A stretch of DNA of 61,127 nucleotides, from the NCBI GenBank assembly GCA_018650465.1, contig JABIFY010000126.1:1-61127 (forward strand), written 5' to 3'. Below the pieces are notes generated by a model, which made no database searches, was not told the origin of the DNA, and was given only the letters and a program-made list of their open reading frames with translations. Every line of letters starts with the position of its first letter. The stretch's first letter is position 1. The position numbers and the translations under genes were made by a program. This document shows, piece after piece, positions 52,682 through 61,127 of the stretch. Source of the stretch: Alphaproteobacteria bacterium (GTDB lineage: Bacteria > Pseudomonadota > Alphaproteobacteria > UBA2966).

Positions 52682-53365
52682 TCAATAAATGAAGGGCACA
52701 AATCTCGCCGTTCTGGCTTTGTAATCTTCGAAATCTGCGCCATAGCGGTCGGCAAGATAGGCATCCAGCGCCGGGATATGAAAAAATATGAAACTTGCCG
52801 TCACAAAAATCGGGATTGGCCAGGCAAACACTGATGCCGTCAGTATCGCCCATCCGGTGAACAGTAGGGTATCGCCAAAGTAGTTGATGTGCATGGAATA
52901 AGTGAAGAGACCTTCAGTATAACATCGGCCATTAGCGGAAGGGTTCATCTTCCACATCCAGCGTTGCAGTTCTGATCCTGTGTTGAGAGTAGAGCCGAAC
53001 AAAACCAGACCACATCCAAGCCAGTCCAATAACCGAGGTGGCGTCGGCGTGCCGGAAACCTCCCCGGAGCCAAGCAGCAGAAATCCAACTTCGAACAAAG
53101 CCATAAAGGCAGTCAGGCCCAAAACCTCGGACAGGGCGACCCTGCGTTGCATCAGGACAAACAGGGTCACCAGATGCCGTAGCCAGTAAAGAACAGCACA
53201 CAGTGCCAGAATACCGGCTCTCGGTTGATCCGGCCAATCCAGGGTGCCAAAGGCCAGCCAGATACACAGGGCCGCGATGGCACCATGTAGAATGGCAAAG
53301 GTCAGTTTGGAGCTTTGAGAGCGATCATGTTCGCGGTTGACACCGCCGGAATTTGACATGGCCAT
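52682..53365 (-). CDS. DUF1295/isoprenylcysteine methyltransferase-like membrane protein
   Basis: The 227-residue membrane protein has about six hydrophobic segments. Its C-terminal part reads GRCYTEGLFTYSMHINYFGD (about residues 146-165) and ALDAYLADRYGADFEDYKAR, then TARFVPFIY, the ending typical of DUF1295 proteins. This superfamily includes steroid 5-alpha reductase-like and isoprenylcysteine carboxyl methyltransferase-like enzymes. The actual reaction is unknown. It is convergent with the gene upstream at 51919. Confidence 0.8.
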   Translation of the reverse strand: MAMSNSGGVNREHDRSQSSKLTFAILHGAIAALCIWLAFGTLDWPDQPRAGILALCAVLYWLRHLVTLFVLMQRRVALSEVLGLTAFMALFEVGFLLLGSGEVSGTPTPPRLLDWLGCGLVLFGSTLNTGSELQRWMWKMNPSANGRCYTEGLFTYSMHINYFGDTLLFTGWAILTASVFAWPIPIFVTASFIFFHIPALDAYLADRYGADFEDYKARTARFVPFIY

Positions 53366-53467
53366 GCTTCAGAATGGTTTGAAAAACTTCAGGATAAAAG
53401 TCGTGATACCCATCAACAGCGCAGTCACGCCGATGAAACTCTGCTCATGATCATGAGCAGGGATCGG

Positions 53468-54226
53468 CTAGCCAATTTTCTGAGCGACATACATACCGTA
53501 GCTATAACAGGATTTGTACTTTTTATAGAGTGCGATTTCGTTTTTCTCAGCATCGATGATTGAGGTTGCCATCTCGTTATCTTCATGTCTTGCGAGAAAG
53601 TCGGGAAAGCCTTCCTGCAAAGGTCGATAATAATTCTCCAACCAACAACTCTCGGGCAGTACAAAATAGCCAATCGGCGCGTATCCGTTTTCTTCAAGAA
53701 CCTTGATTTTTGTGGATGCTGTTGCAATTTCCGGATACTCGGCTTCCCAATATTCCTGTAACTCGGGGGGACGGCTGTTCGTTATCCATGTAATCTCTGA
53801 AACCGCCAGAATTCCATCAGGTTTCAGAAAACGCCTCCACTCTTTCAGCCCCTTTTCAAAGCCCATGTTGTAAATGGCACCCTCTGACCAAAAAACATCA
53901 TATTCCTCTTCAGCAAATGGCAACTGCTCCATAGAACATACAAGTGTTTCTATCTTTTCAGATAAGCCTTCCGCTTCGGCGTTGTCTTTAAGCGCCTCGA
54001 TGAATTCCGGCAAAAAATCCACGGCGGTAATTTTTGCATTCAATGAGTTTGCAAGTTGCAATGTCGAAGCCCCGGTTCCACAACCGATATCGGCGATATT
54101 TAGCGGCTTTGGCTTATGGAGGTTTGCCAACGTCATCGCTCCACTCGTCTCCGCCTGCCCACCGGGACCTTGACGATTCTGACGTTTATGCAGGTCAACC
54201 AACAGAGCCAGGTATTCGTCGTCCAT
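53468..54226 (-). CDS. Class I SAM-dependent methyltransferase
   Basis: The 252-residue enzyme (Methyltransf_25/31 type) has ALLVDLHKRQNRQGPGGQAE near the start, motif I as NIADIGCGTGASTLQLANSL (about residues 38-57), ITAVDFLPEFIEALKDNAEA and DVFWSEGAIYNMGFEKGLKE, with GILAVSEITWITNSRPPELQ after. Similar proteins are SmtA-like with unknown substrates. No strong ribosome binding site precedes the ATG. It lies 102 bp upstream of the DUF1295 gene on the same strand. Confidence 0.83.
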   Translation of the reverse strand: MDDEYLALLVDLHKRQNRQGPGGQAETSGAMTLANLHKPKPLNIADIGCGTGASTLQLANSLNAKITAVDFLPEFIEALKDNAEAEGLSEKIETLVCSMEQLPFAEEEYDVFWSEGAIYNMGFEKGLKEWRRFLKPDGILAVSEITWITNSRPPELQEYWEAEYPEIATASTKIKVLEENGYAPIGYFVLPESCWLENYYRPLQEGFPDFLARHEDNEMATSIIDAEKNEIALYKKYKSCYSYGMYVAQKIG

Positions 54227-54749
54227 TAAAAAAAACCTTCAATATTCAAGCCGTTGGAAGGCTTAGCATATTTGAAATACCTTGAGGTGGAAAGTTCTGT
54301 TTCAGGTCAGAAGCAGACTTGTTGACTCAAGCATCGTCCCCGCCGAAAACTCAACAAATCAACTTCTCGATAATGGCTTGTATTTGGCGCGTCAAAAGTG
54401 AGGTTTGTAATGTTGTCTGGTAATAGCCACAAGCAGACATTTCAAACCTATTTTGTCATTTGTGATCCAGCAAAACTTTTTGAGTCGATAGCAATTCCAT
54501 GTGTCTTGTCAGTCTTCGAGAGATGCAATTTGGTACACAGTTTTTCCGAAAGCTCATTGCCGCGGCGAATGCCGGTCGCAAAACTCTCATAAAGACCGTG
54601 TTTTCCTCGTCGAGAAGCTACCTGCAATTTGTGCAACTGGTTCGACATTCTCAGCGATACGGTTCCTCAGATATCCACGGTAGCGTTGGGAAAACGCAGG
54701 ATCAGTTGGTTTGGTGACAAAATTTTATCGACGGAATGTGAGCACTTCT
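54227..54749. other. 523-bp gap holding copy 3 of the 49-bp repeat
   Basis: Besides the repeat at 54356-54404 I see no gene that I recognise: short frames on both strands at 54398-54862 lack ribosome binding sites and family features and overlap each other. The region may include a decayed gene fragment, but nothing identifies it. Confidence 0.5.
54356..54404 (+). repeat. Dispersed 49-bp repeat, copy 3
   Basis: AAATCAACTTCTCGA to TCAAAAGTGAGGT, identical to copy 4 (58063-58111) across the whole 49 bp as far as I can read. An upstream GGTCAGAAGCAGACTTGTTGA segment (split here for reading: GGTCAG, then AAGCAGACTT) is also shared in part with the other copies. Confidence 0.9.
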
Positions 54750-55634
54750 CTACCCAAGATTATTGCTTCGCCAAGAGTATTCGGGTTCGTAGCCTAGAAC
54801 ACGTCGCGCTTTTTCAATTGACAGAAGGGTTTTGTGACCATCTGAACCTTCAAGCATCGTGACACCGGGGAAAACTTCCGCCATCAGTTCTTCATTTGAT
54901 CTGGTCATGACGCTGTCCGCGTTGGCGATGATGAAATATTCGGCACCGATATTTTCGACTATCAGGCTTTTGCGGACGGACTGGGCGAAGTCTCTGGCGT
55001 CAATGTAGCCCCACATATTCCACTTTCGAATGCTGGCATCACCCTGCCAGTCCGGAAATCGTAAATAGTCGTCTGAAGTCATAACGTTTGATAGACGCAG
55101 ACCGATGAAAGACATATCGGGGTTCCAGCGGTGCATCTGTCGAGCCATTTCTTCGCTCAGGACTTTTGACAAAGAATATGCGCTCTCCGGGCGTAGGGGG
55201 TGATCCTCGTCAACAGGGACATAGTCGGGCGGGGCCTCAGCCGAAAATGGCAAGCCAAGTGTCGTTTCACTGGAAGCCCAGACGACGCGTTTGATGCCGA
55301 CCAGCGCCGCTGCCTCAAACACATTGTAGGTGCTCATGATATTGTTTCGGAAAGTAAGGCAATCGGGATAAAGGTCTGGTGCGCGAATGGCGGCGAGATG
55401 AACAACGGCATCAGGTTGTTTAAACTTGCGAAAAGGATGATCATTTCCGCCTGTGGCCCGAAAGGCTTCGACGGTTTGACCGAGGTCTTCGAGGTCGACA
55501 TTCAGGAAAGCACAACATGGGTCGACGGGTGGCCTGCTATCAATGTTCAGGACGAGATAACCGTGTTCGACGAGGCTTTGGCAAACGATTGTACCAGCTT
55601 TGCCGCTGCCGCCGGTGACAACAATATTCTTCAT
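54750..55634 (-). CDS. NAD(P)-dependent epimerase/dehydratase
   Basis: The 294-residue extended SDR has an N-terminal IVVTGGSGKAGTIVCQSLVE nucleotide-binding fold, VVHLAAIRAPDLYPD, and the catalytic YSLSK (Tyr and Lys, about residues 152-156) after VWASSETTLGLPFS. It resembles the UDP-glucose 4-epimerase/uronate dehydrogenase-like group. The substrate is unknown; the neighbours do not form a sugar pathway. The start at 55634 is the family-typical N-terminus. Confidence 0.85.
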   Translation of the reverse strand: MKNIVVTGGSGKAGTIVCQSLVEHGYLVLNIDSRPPVDPCCAFLNVDLEDLGQTVEAFRATGGNDHPFRKFKQPDAVVHLAAIRAPDLYPDCLTFRNNIMSTYNVFEAAALVGIKRVVWASSETTLGLPFSAEAPPDYVPVDEDHPLRPESAYSLSKVLSEEMARQMHRWNPDMSFIGLRLSNVMTSDDYLRFPDWQGDASIRKWNMWGYIDARDFAQSVRKSLIVENIGAEYFIIANADSVMTRSNEELMAEVFPGVTMLEGSDGHKTLLSIEKARRVLGYEPEYSWRSNNLG

Positions 55635-56051
55635 GTTCCAACTTCTCCTTGACTATGTCCTGGAATCAACCCTGACCGTGTTCAGAGACAAAATCACAGT
55701 CCCGGGTTTGTAAAATCTTTTCCAGTGCCTCGCATCTGTTATGCTTGTCGTGATTGAGCGGTACAATAAATGCCGACAGCCAGCAGGTCCATGGCCACGC
55801 CGCACGAATAAGAATACCATGGCGATATATATCTGTTTGGCTGTTCACCACGGAGGAAATCCGGCGGCGGTGAGAACGGAACCTAATAGCCAATAAGAGA
55901 TATTCGTTGCGTTGACGGGCTAGAACAGTCGCACGCAGCATGTGTATCGGGGGCATCGGGCGAATGCAGAAAATAATTCTTCAGAAAACTGCATGAATTT
56001 GTATAATCGTGAATAATTTGACTATCAACATGGAACTGCCCGTAAGGAAAT
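55635..56051. other. 417-bp gap upstream of the PAS kinase gene
   Basis: No recognisable gene. The last 80 bp are AT-rich and should hold the kinase promoter. I see no terminator or repeat that I can support. Confidence 0.5.
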
Positions 56052-57974
56052 TTGAAATCAAAAATATTACAATCTACCTCGAAGGTTTATCCAAGCGAGT
56101 TCTCCCTCGTAAAAGCGTCGAAAATGTTTCCTGATATTTATGACACTTTGCCCGATGCAATAGTCTGGACGCAGTCAGGTGTGATCCAGTATGCCAATTC
56201 AAAATGTGTCGAACTGCTGCGTGCCGACGGTAGGGAAGGCCTGATTGGCAAGAGCATGCTGGATTTGATCGATCCAGAGTTTCGAAATATTGCCGCGCGC
56301 CGCATCGAAGACACAGCCAAAGGTCATCCTCCAGGTTTCAAGGACATGCGGCTTATGCGGTTCGACGATACGAAGGTATGGGTTGAGACGACAGGAAGCC
56401 TGATTGAAGTTGAAGGTGAAGCATTTGTCCAGGGTGTGTTTCGCGACATCTCCGACAAAAAGAAGCTCGAAGGCGAATTGATTGAGAGTGAAATCAGAAC
56501 TCGTCTGATCGCCGATAATCTCCCCGTATCGATTGTATATGCAGATAACCAGCGTCGATACCGCTATGTGAACAAGGTGTACCTGGCATCCTATCAATCC
56601 AAAGAAGATGAGATCATCGGGCAGGATATTTTGACTGTAATGGGGGAATCTGCTCATACCCTGGTTTCGGGGCAGCTGGATGCAGCCTATGGCGGAGAGC
56701 CGCAGACGTTTGAGGCGGAAGTCCCATACAAGGTTTCTGGAAAATCCTGGGTACTTGTCAATTATGTGCCCCACTTCGACGACGCCGGTAGCGTGGTTGG
56801 TATATATGGCTTGGTCACTGATATCACTGAGCAAAAGTTTCGTGAACAGGCGTTGAAGGCTTCTGAAGCGCGACTGACGGAAATTTTTGATATAGCGCCA
56901 GAAGCCGTGATCACCATTGACGAAGAAATGTGCATACAGCTTTTCAACAAGGGGGCAGAGCGCATATTTGGTTACGACGCAGACGAAGTCATCGGACAGA
57001 GAATAGAGTTTCTGATGCCGGAACGCTTTCGCTTGGGACACCTCAAACATATCGAGGGCTTTGACCAATCGAAGAATGTCTATCGGCTGATGGATGGCCG
57101 CGACGACATCGCCGGCCTTCGCAAGGATGGGACCGAATTCCCTGCTTCTGCATCTGTATCCAAACTGGAAACAAGCAGCGGGAAGATTTACACCGTCATG
57201 CTACAGGATGTTACCGAGCGTAGAAACGCTGAAGGCGAACGCCTCCGAGCTCTGGTCATCGCCGAGAAAGCTAATCAGGCGAAATCAGAATTCCTCGCCA
57301 ATATGAGTCACGAATTGCGCACACCACTGAATTCCATTCTCGGGTTTTCAGAAATTATCGCCAATCAAAGTTTCGGTGCCGTCGGAAATGATAGATATCT
57401 GGAGTATGCAAAGGACATTCATGGCTCAGGCGCTCATTTGCTGGAACTCATAAATGATGTTCTCGATATCTCGAAGATCGAAGCCGGACAAATGTTCTTG
57501 TCCAGTCAGGAAGTCGATCTGATTCGAATGATTGAGTCTTGTTTGAGAATGATTAAGGAGCAGGCGTTTCGGAAGTCCATTGAATTGAACACCTGTCTGG
57601 ATGATTCTTCACTAATAATGATCGGAGATGAGAGGGTTCTCAGACAGGTTGTTTTAAACATCCTGACCAACTCAGTGAAGTTCACCCCGGTAGGTGGAAC
57701 GATTGAGATAACATTTGCCAGTGATGCTGAAGATTGTGCTGTATTGCAGATATCTGACACTGGTATCGGGATAGCTGCATCAGATATTCCCAAAGTGATG
57801 GAACCCTTTGAACAAGTTACATCAGTCGATACACGGGATCATCAGGGAACTGGACTCGGTCTGCCACTAAGCAAAAAGTTGACAGAACTTCATGGCGGGA
57901 CGTTTGAACTTGAGAGCGAATTAGGAGTTGGGACGGTTATCCGCCTGACATTTCCTGCAAAGACCAAAATTTAG
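56052..57974 (+). CDS. PAS-domain histidine kinase
   Basis: The 640-residue soluble kinase has three PAS domains: about 25-135 (YDTLPDAIVWTQSGVIQYAN), about 150-270 (ADNLPVSIVYADNQRRYRYV) and about 278-395 (IFDIAPEAVITIDEEMCIQL, with a GFDQSKNVYRLMDGR-type linker). Then HisKA with His420 in NMSHELRTPLNSILGF and HATPase_c with ILTNSVKFTP, DTGIGIAAS and GTGLGLPLSKKLTEL. It has no receiver and no membrane segment. The TTG start at 56052 has TAAGGA 4-9 bp upstream. Signal and partner are unknown; the kinase core resembles that of the rutR-linked kinase. Confidence 0.9.
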   Translation: MKSKILQSTSKVYPSEFSLVKASKMFPDIYDTLPDAIVWTQSGVIQYANSKCVELLRADGREGLIGKSMLDLIDPEFRNIAARRIEDTAKGHPPGFKDMRLMRFDDTKVWVETTGSLIEVEGEAFVQGVFRDISDKKKLEGELIESEIRTRLIADNLPVSIVYADNQRRYRYVNKVYLASYQSKEDEIIGQDILTVMGESAHTLVSGQLDAAYGGEPQTFEAEVPYKVSGKSWVLVNYVPHFDDAGSVVGIYGLVTDITEQKFREQALKASEARLTEIFDIAPEAVITIDEEMCIQLFNKGAERIFGYDADEVIGQRIEFLMPERFRLGHLKHIEGFDQSKNVYRLMDGRDDIAGLRKDGTEFPASASVSKLETSSGKIYTVMLQDVTERRNAEGERLRALVIAEKANQAKSEFLANMSHELRTPLNSILGFSEIIANQSFGAVGNDRYLEYAKDIHGSGAHLLELINDVLDISKIEAGQMFLSSQEVDLIRMIESCLRMIKEQAFRKSIELNTCLDDSSLIMIGDERVLRQVVLNILTNSVKFTPVGGTIEITFASDAEDCAVLQISDTGIGIAASDIPKVMEPFEQVTSVDTRDHQGTGLGLPLSKKLTELHGGTFELESELGVGTVIRLTFPAKTKI

Positions 57975-58062
57975 CTTCAGTAAACTAGCTTCAAGGCTAA
58001 AGTCCGTTCTGGGTCATGAGCAGACTTTATAACTCCGCCATTGCTCCCTCAAAACTTCAACA

Positions 58063-58111
58063 AATCAACTTCTCGATAATGGCTTGTATTTGGCGCGTCA
58101 AAAGTGAGGTG
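58063..58111 (+). repeat. Dispersed 49-bp repeat, copy 4
   Basis: Identical to copy 3 over 49 bp. Upstream AAAGTC (58000-58005) and GACTTT (58023-58028) frame GGGTCATGAGCA as an inverted repeat. The copy lies in the gap after the kinase gene and before the cyclase stop. Confidence 0.9.
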
Positions 58112-58146
58112 GCGGACAGCCGTGCAGACGGGTACCGAAATTCCGA

Positions 58147-59352
58147 TCAGTCAGACTGAAGCTCGATGAAACAGGTCTGCATTATGCCTTTGCCCTTTAG
58201 TTCAATCGGCGGGCGTTCTATGACCTTGAACTTTACAGGCAGACGCACCGCATACTCCTTGCTGACATGGATTTTGCCGACTTCTCCCGATGTTTCCAGT
58301 CGTGCGGCCACATTTACCGCATCGCCCCAGACATCGTAGTGAAAACGCCGTGTACCGACGATGCCGGCAACGACCTCTCCTGCGTTGATGCCAATGCGAA
58401 TGTCGATGTTGTGCTGTTGAGCTATGTGAAGGAAAGACATGGCCGCTTCGACCATCTTGATCGTGTGATCAGGCAAGGGTTGCGGCGCACCACCAACCAC
58501 CATATAGCCATCACCGATCGTCCGGATTTTCTCGATCCCCAGCTGATCGCATATGTCGTCAAAGTCACTAAACAAAGCGTTAAGCAGGTCGACTGTCTCC
58601 GTTGGATCTTGCCGCGCAGACAGTTCGGTAAAGCCCGCAACGTCGACAAACATAATGGAAACATCCGGGTGCCGGTCCGCAATGCGCTTTTCATTATTGT
58701 TTTTCAGGCGCTCGGCGATGGACTCTGGTATGGCGTTCAGAAGAAGTTCGTCAGACCGGCGGTGAGCCTCCGCCAGGGCATCCTCACTTTTGTTCACGGC
58801 CCGTACGAACACCGCAGACAGGGCTCCCAGCAAGAGACAAAGTGTCACGATGTTGAGAACGGTACTAAGTGCGGGGTCTGTTGTAATGAAACGCACAGGC
58901 AAATTGTCCTGCCAGAAAGTCACCGCCACGAGAATAAGGCCCGAGATTGTTGCGCACAGCACTGAAAGCGTTATTTGACGACGCGGGAACACAAGGAACG
59001 CGACGACGATTAAAACCGCCAGATATACCCAGCTTCCCGAGTCATACCCAAAAAAATATTGGGAAAATCCGACCTGAATGAAGGCGACAGAAAAGAACAT
59101 GATCGCCCCGACAGTCACTAAACCGCGCCGGATGGGAACAAGCGCCGTCACAAACAATACACCGATCACAACGAACTCGACGGCCATCCAGCCATAGCCG
59201 AGCATGAAATTAATCCCCGCCCAAATCCAGCTTTGCAGGAAGGCGAATATGACAGAAATGGCAACCGCCCGGGCGTGTTTGACCTCACCCACCGGCAACT
59301 GTACATCACCACGCACGCTCAGCATGTACTCGGATAGTTCCCTAATTCCCAT
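58147..59352 (-). CDS. Membrane class III adenylate/guanylate cyclase
   Basis: The 401-residue protein has an N-terminal membrane sensor with about six segments (residues 28-190) and a class III cyclase domain (about 220-395): metal Asp in SIMFVDVAGFTELSARQDPT, substrate Lys in EKIRTIGDGYMVVGGAP, and FHYDVWGDAVNVAARLETSG with the second specificity Asp. The residues fit an adenylate cyclase. The sensor is unnamed here. It is the second cyclase in the window. Confidence 0.9.
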   Translation of the reverse strand: MGIRELSEYMLSVRGDVQLPVGEVKHARAVAISVIFAFLQSWIWAGINFMLGYGWMAVEFVVIGVLFVTALVPIRRGLVTVGAIMFFSVAFIQVGFSQYFFGYDSGSWVYLAVLIVVAFLVFPRRQITLSVLCATISGLILVAVTFWQDNLPVRFITTDPALSTVLNIVTLCLLLGALSAVFVRAVNKSEDALAEAHRRSDELLLNAIPESIAERLKNNNEKRIADRHPDVSIMFVDVAGFTELSARQDPTETVDLLNALFSDFDDICDQLGIEKIRTIGDGYMVVGGAPQPLPDHTIKMVEAAMSFLHIAQQHNIDIRIGINAGEVVAGIVGTRRFHYDVWGDAVNVAARLETSGEVGKIHVSKEYAVRLPVKFKVIERPPIELKGKGIMQTCFIELQSD

Positions 59353-59456
59353 TTCGCCAGATTAGTCGACAGTTGCCGTGCGTCAATGCTTCAGAAGGAC
59401 CACGACGGGTCCACACTGCGGGTGTCAGCAATAGGTCAACGGTAGACAACGCTGCA

Positions 59457-61127
59457 TCAACGCGACAACGGCTTGTACTTCAAGCGGTGTGGCTCAGTAG
59501 CCTCGGCACCCAAACGGCGTTTCTTGTCTTCTTCATAAGCTTCGAAGTTGCCTTCAAACCATTCCACGTGGCTGTCGCCTTCGAAGGCCAGGATGTGGTT
59601 GGCGATTTTGTCGAGGAACCAGCGGTCGTGGCTGACGACCATAACGCAGCCGGCAAAGCTCAAGAGAGCTTCTTCAAGGGCGCGCAGAGTGTCGACGTCG
59701 AGGTCGTTTGTGGGCTCATCCAGGATCAGGAAGTTGGCGCCGGATTTGAGCATCTTGGCAAGGTGGACGCGGTTGCGTTCACCGCCTGAGAGCTGGCCGA
59801 CTTTCTTTTGCTGGTCTGATCCCTTGAAGTTAAAGCCACCCACATAGGCGCGGCTGGGGACCTTGCGTTTGCCCAGTTCAATTTCGTCCTGGCCGTCCGA
59901 GATTTCTTCCCAGACATTCTTGTTGTCGTCCAGGCTGTCGCGGCTTTGATCCACATAGCCAAGCTGGACCGTTTCGCCCAGTTTGATGCTGCCGTTGTCA
60001 GGTTGTTCCGATCCTGTGACCATTTTCAGGAAGGTGGTTTTACCGGCACCGTTGGCACCGATGATGCCCACGATGGCACCGGGTGGCATGCGGAAGCTGA
60101 GATCATCGATCAGCAGTTCGTCACCAAAGCCCTTGCTCAGGCCTTCGCTGTCCAGCACCAGCGAGCCAAGGCGTTCACCGGGAGGAATGGTAATTTGATT
60201 GGTGGTGACCTGGGCGTCATGGCTTTGGGCCAGCAGTTCTTCATAGGCGCTGACGCGGGCCTTGGATTTGGCCTGACGGGCGCGCGGACTTTGCTGGATC
60301 CACTCCAGTTCGTCGGCCAGGGTTTTCTGGCGGCCTTCTTCCTGCTTGCCTTCAAGGGCGAGGCGCTTTTGTTTTTGCACCAGCCAGCCGGAATAATTGC
60401 CTTCGTAAGGAATGCCGCGTCCGCGATCCAGTTCCAAAATCCAGCCTGCGACATTATCCAGGAAATAACGATCGTGGGTCACGGCCACAACGGTACCGGT
60501 GTACTCTTCCAGGAAGCGTTCCAGCCAGGCGACAGATTCTGCATCCAGGTGGTTGGTCGGCTCATCCAGCAGAAGCATGTCGGGGTGATCCAGCAGCAAC
60601 TGACAAAGGGCGACGCGACGGCGCTCACCACCGGACAGTTTGCTGACATCGGCATCTCCGGGCGGACAGCGCAGGGCATCCATGGCAATTTCGATGGTGC
60701 GGTCGAGGTCCCAGGCGTTGACAGCGTCAATCTTCTCCTGCAGCTCTCCTTGTTCCTCGATCAGGGCATTCATCTGGTCGTCGTCCATGGGTTCGGCAAA
60801 GGCCATGGAGATTTCTTCAAAGCGCACCAGCAGGGCCTTGGTCTCCCCCACACCCATGGTGATATTTTCCAACACGGTCTTGTCCGGGTCCAGTTCAGGT
60901 TCCTGGCTGAGATAGCCCACCTTGATACCTTCGGCCGGCCAGGCCTCGCCATTAAATTCTGTATCCATGCCCGCCATGATCTTCATCAGGGTCGATTTAC
61001 CGGACCCGTTCAGACCCAGGACACCAATTTTGGCACCTGGCAAGAAAGACAGATGAATATCCTTGAGGACTTCGCGCCCACCTGGCCAAGTCTTGGAGAG
61101 GCCTTTCATCGTGTAGATGTACTGATA
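59457..61127 (-). CDS. ettA: ABC-F protein EttA (energy-dependent translational throttle), N-terminus outside window
   Basis: The 556 codons in view cover almost all of EttA, a ribosome-associated ABC-F ATPase that gates the first steps of translation elongation according to ATP level. The frame stays open to the window edge; the in-frame residues before MKGLSKTW read YQYIYT, like the family's N-terminus, so only a few residues are missing. Walker A motifs are [12 protein letters not shown] and [15 protein letters not shown] signatures are [12 protein letters not shown] and [12 protein letters not shown]; Walker B regions are [11 protein letters not shown] and [11 protein letters not shown]. 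The characteristic inter-domain linker has [20 protein letters not shown]. Confidence 0.95.
   Translation of the reverse strand, partial: YQYIYTMKGLSKTWPGGREVLKDIHLSFLPGAKIGVLGLNGSGKSTLMKIMAGMDTEFNGEAWPAEGIKVGYLSQEPELDPDKTVLENITMGVGETKALLVRFEEISMAFAEPMDDDQMNALIEEQGELQEKIDAVNAWDLDRTIEIAMDALRCPPGDADVSKLSGGERRRVALCQLLLDHPDMLLLDEPTNHLDAESVAWLERFLEEYTGTVVAVTHDRYFLDNVAGWILELDRGRGIPYEGNYSGWLVQKQKRLALEGKQEEGRQKTLADELEWIQQSPRARQAKSKARVSAYEELLAQSHDAQVTTNQITIPPGERLGSLVLDSEGLSKGFGDELLIDDLSFRMPPGAIVGIIGANGAGKTTFLKMVTGSEQPDNGSIKLGETVQLGYVDQSRDSLDDNKNVWEEISDGQDEIELGKRKVPSRAYVGGFNFKGSDQQKKVGQLSGGERNRVHLAKMLKSGANFLILDEPTNDLDVDTLRALEEALLSFAGCVMVVSHDRWFLDKIANHILAFEGDSHVEWFEGNFEAYEEDKKRRLGAEATEPHRLKYKPLSR

Noticed and set aside
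54398-54862. Several short overlapping frames in the gap before the epimerase gene
   Set aside because: They overlap each other on both strands, lack ribosome binding sites and match no family I know; possibly decayed sequence.
55666-55956. A 96-codon minus-strand frame upstream of the PAS kinase
   Set aside because: Composition is unlike a protein and no ribosome binding site or family is seen.

Overview
The window looks like chromosomal DNA of a free-living alphaproteobacterium, probably marine and near the Rhodospirillales/Kiloniellales type. This rests on gene content, not on a marker gene: PreTA pyrimidine reductase, an ArsR-methyltransferase fusion next to metF and metH, MlaA/MlaC, and the small DUF1127, DUF465, DUF1194 and DUF2189 families. 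There is no rRNA, tRNA, CRISPR array, phage or transposase gene that I can recognise. The window opens beside a truncated cupin gene and ends inside ettA.

Region 1 (1-12 kb) is a reductive pyrimidine catabolism locus. On the minus strand lie preT, preA, an N-carbamoyl-beta-alanine amidohydrolase-type enzyme and a broken cupin gene. They diverge from a RutR-type TetR regulator that is followed 9 bp later by a membrane histidine kinase. A second minus-strand block holds an omega-amino acid:pyruvate aminotransferase, alanine dehydrogenase and CoA-acylating (methyl)malonate-semialdehyde dehydrogenase. Together these can take uracil or thymine to beta-alanine or beta-aminoisobutyrate and then to acetyl- or propionyl-CoA, with the alanine by-product recycled to pyruvate and ammonium. 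Dihydropyrimidinase is not in view. The rutR-preT intergenic region carries a RutR-box-like palindrome and a separate 11-bp triple repeat.

Region 2 (12-25 kb) is mostly housekeeping: pterin dehydratase, a lone cyclic-nucleotide-binding protein, an SDR, an SMP-30 lactonase-type enzyme, a cupin, a secreted VWA protein, a thioredoxin-like ferredoxin, mlaC-mlaA, then the methionine-cycle cluster arsR/methyltransferase-metF-metH and an MFS transporter.

Region 3 (25-44 kb) is a mosaic of single genes: a hybrid histidine kinase with two receiver domains, small membrane or secreted proteins, a lone receiver protein, MFS transporters, an Asp/Glu racemase relative with one catalytic Cys replaced, a YghU-type glutathione transferase, two orphan periplasmic binding proteins, an AroQ relative with altered active-site residues, GNATs, a hydratase and a SulP transporter.

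Region 4 (44-58 kb) is accessory in character. It is dense in SAM-dependent methyltransferases and holds four copies of a 49-bp dispersed repeat, all in one orientation between genes. It also holds a DUF2892/cytochrome c'-like divergent pair whose shared promoter region has three near-identical ATTAG-N6-CTAAT palindromes. Region 5 (56-61 kb) has a PAS histidine kinase, a second class III nucleotide cyclase and ettA.

Most interesting unexplained signals: the 28-bp perfect inverted repeat between the aminotransferase gene and ald, the RutR box with its neighbouring repeats, the ATTAG palindromes, the 49-bp repeat family, and the altered AroQ and racemase active sites. I did not find a gene set that clearly forms a new defence or biosynthetic system.
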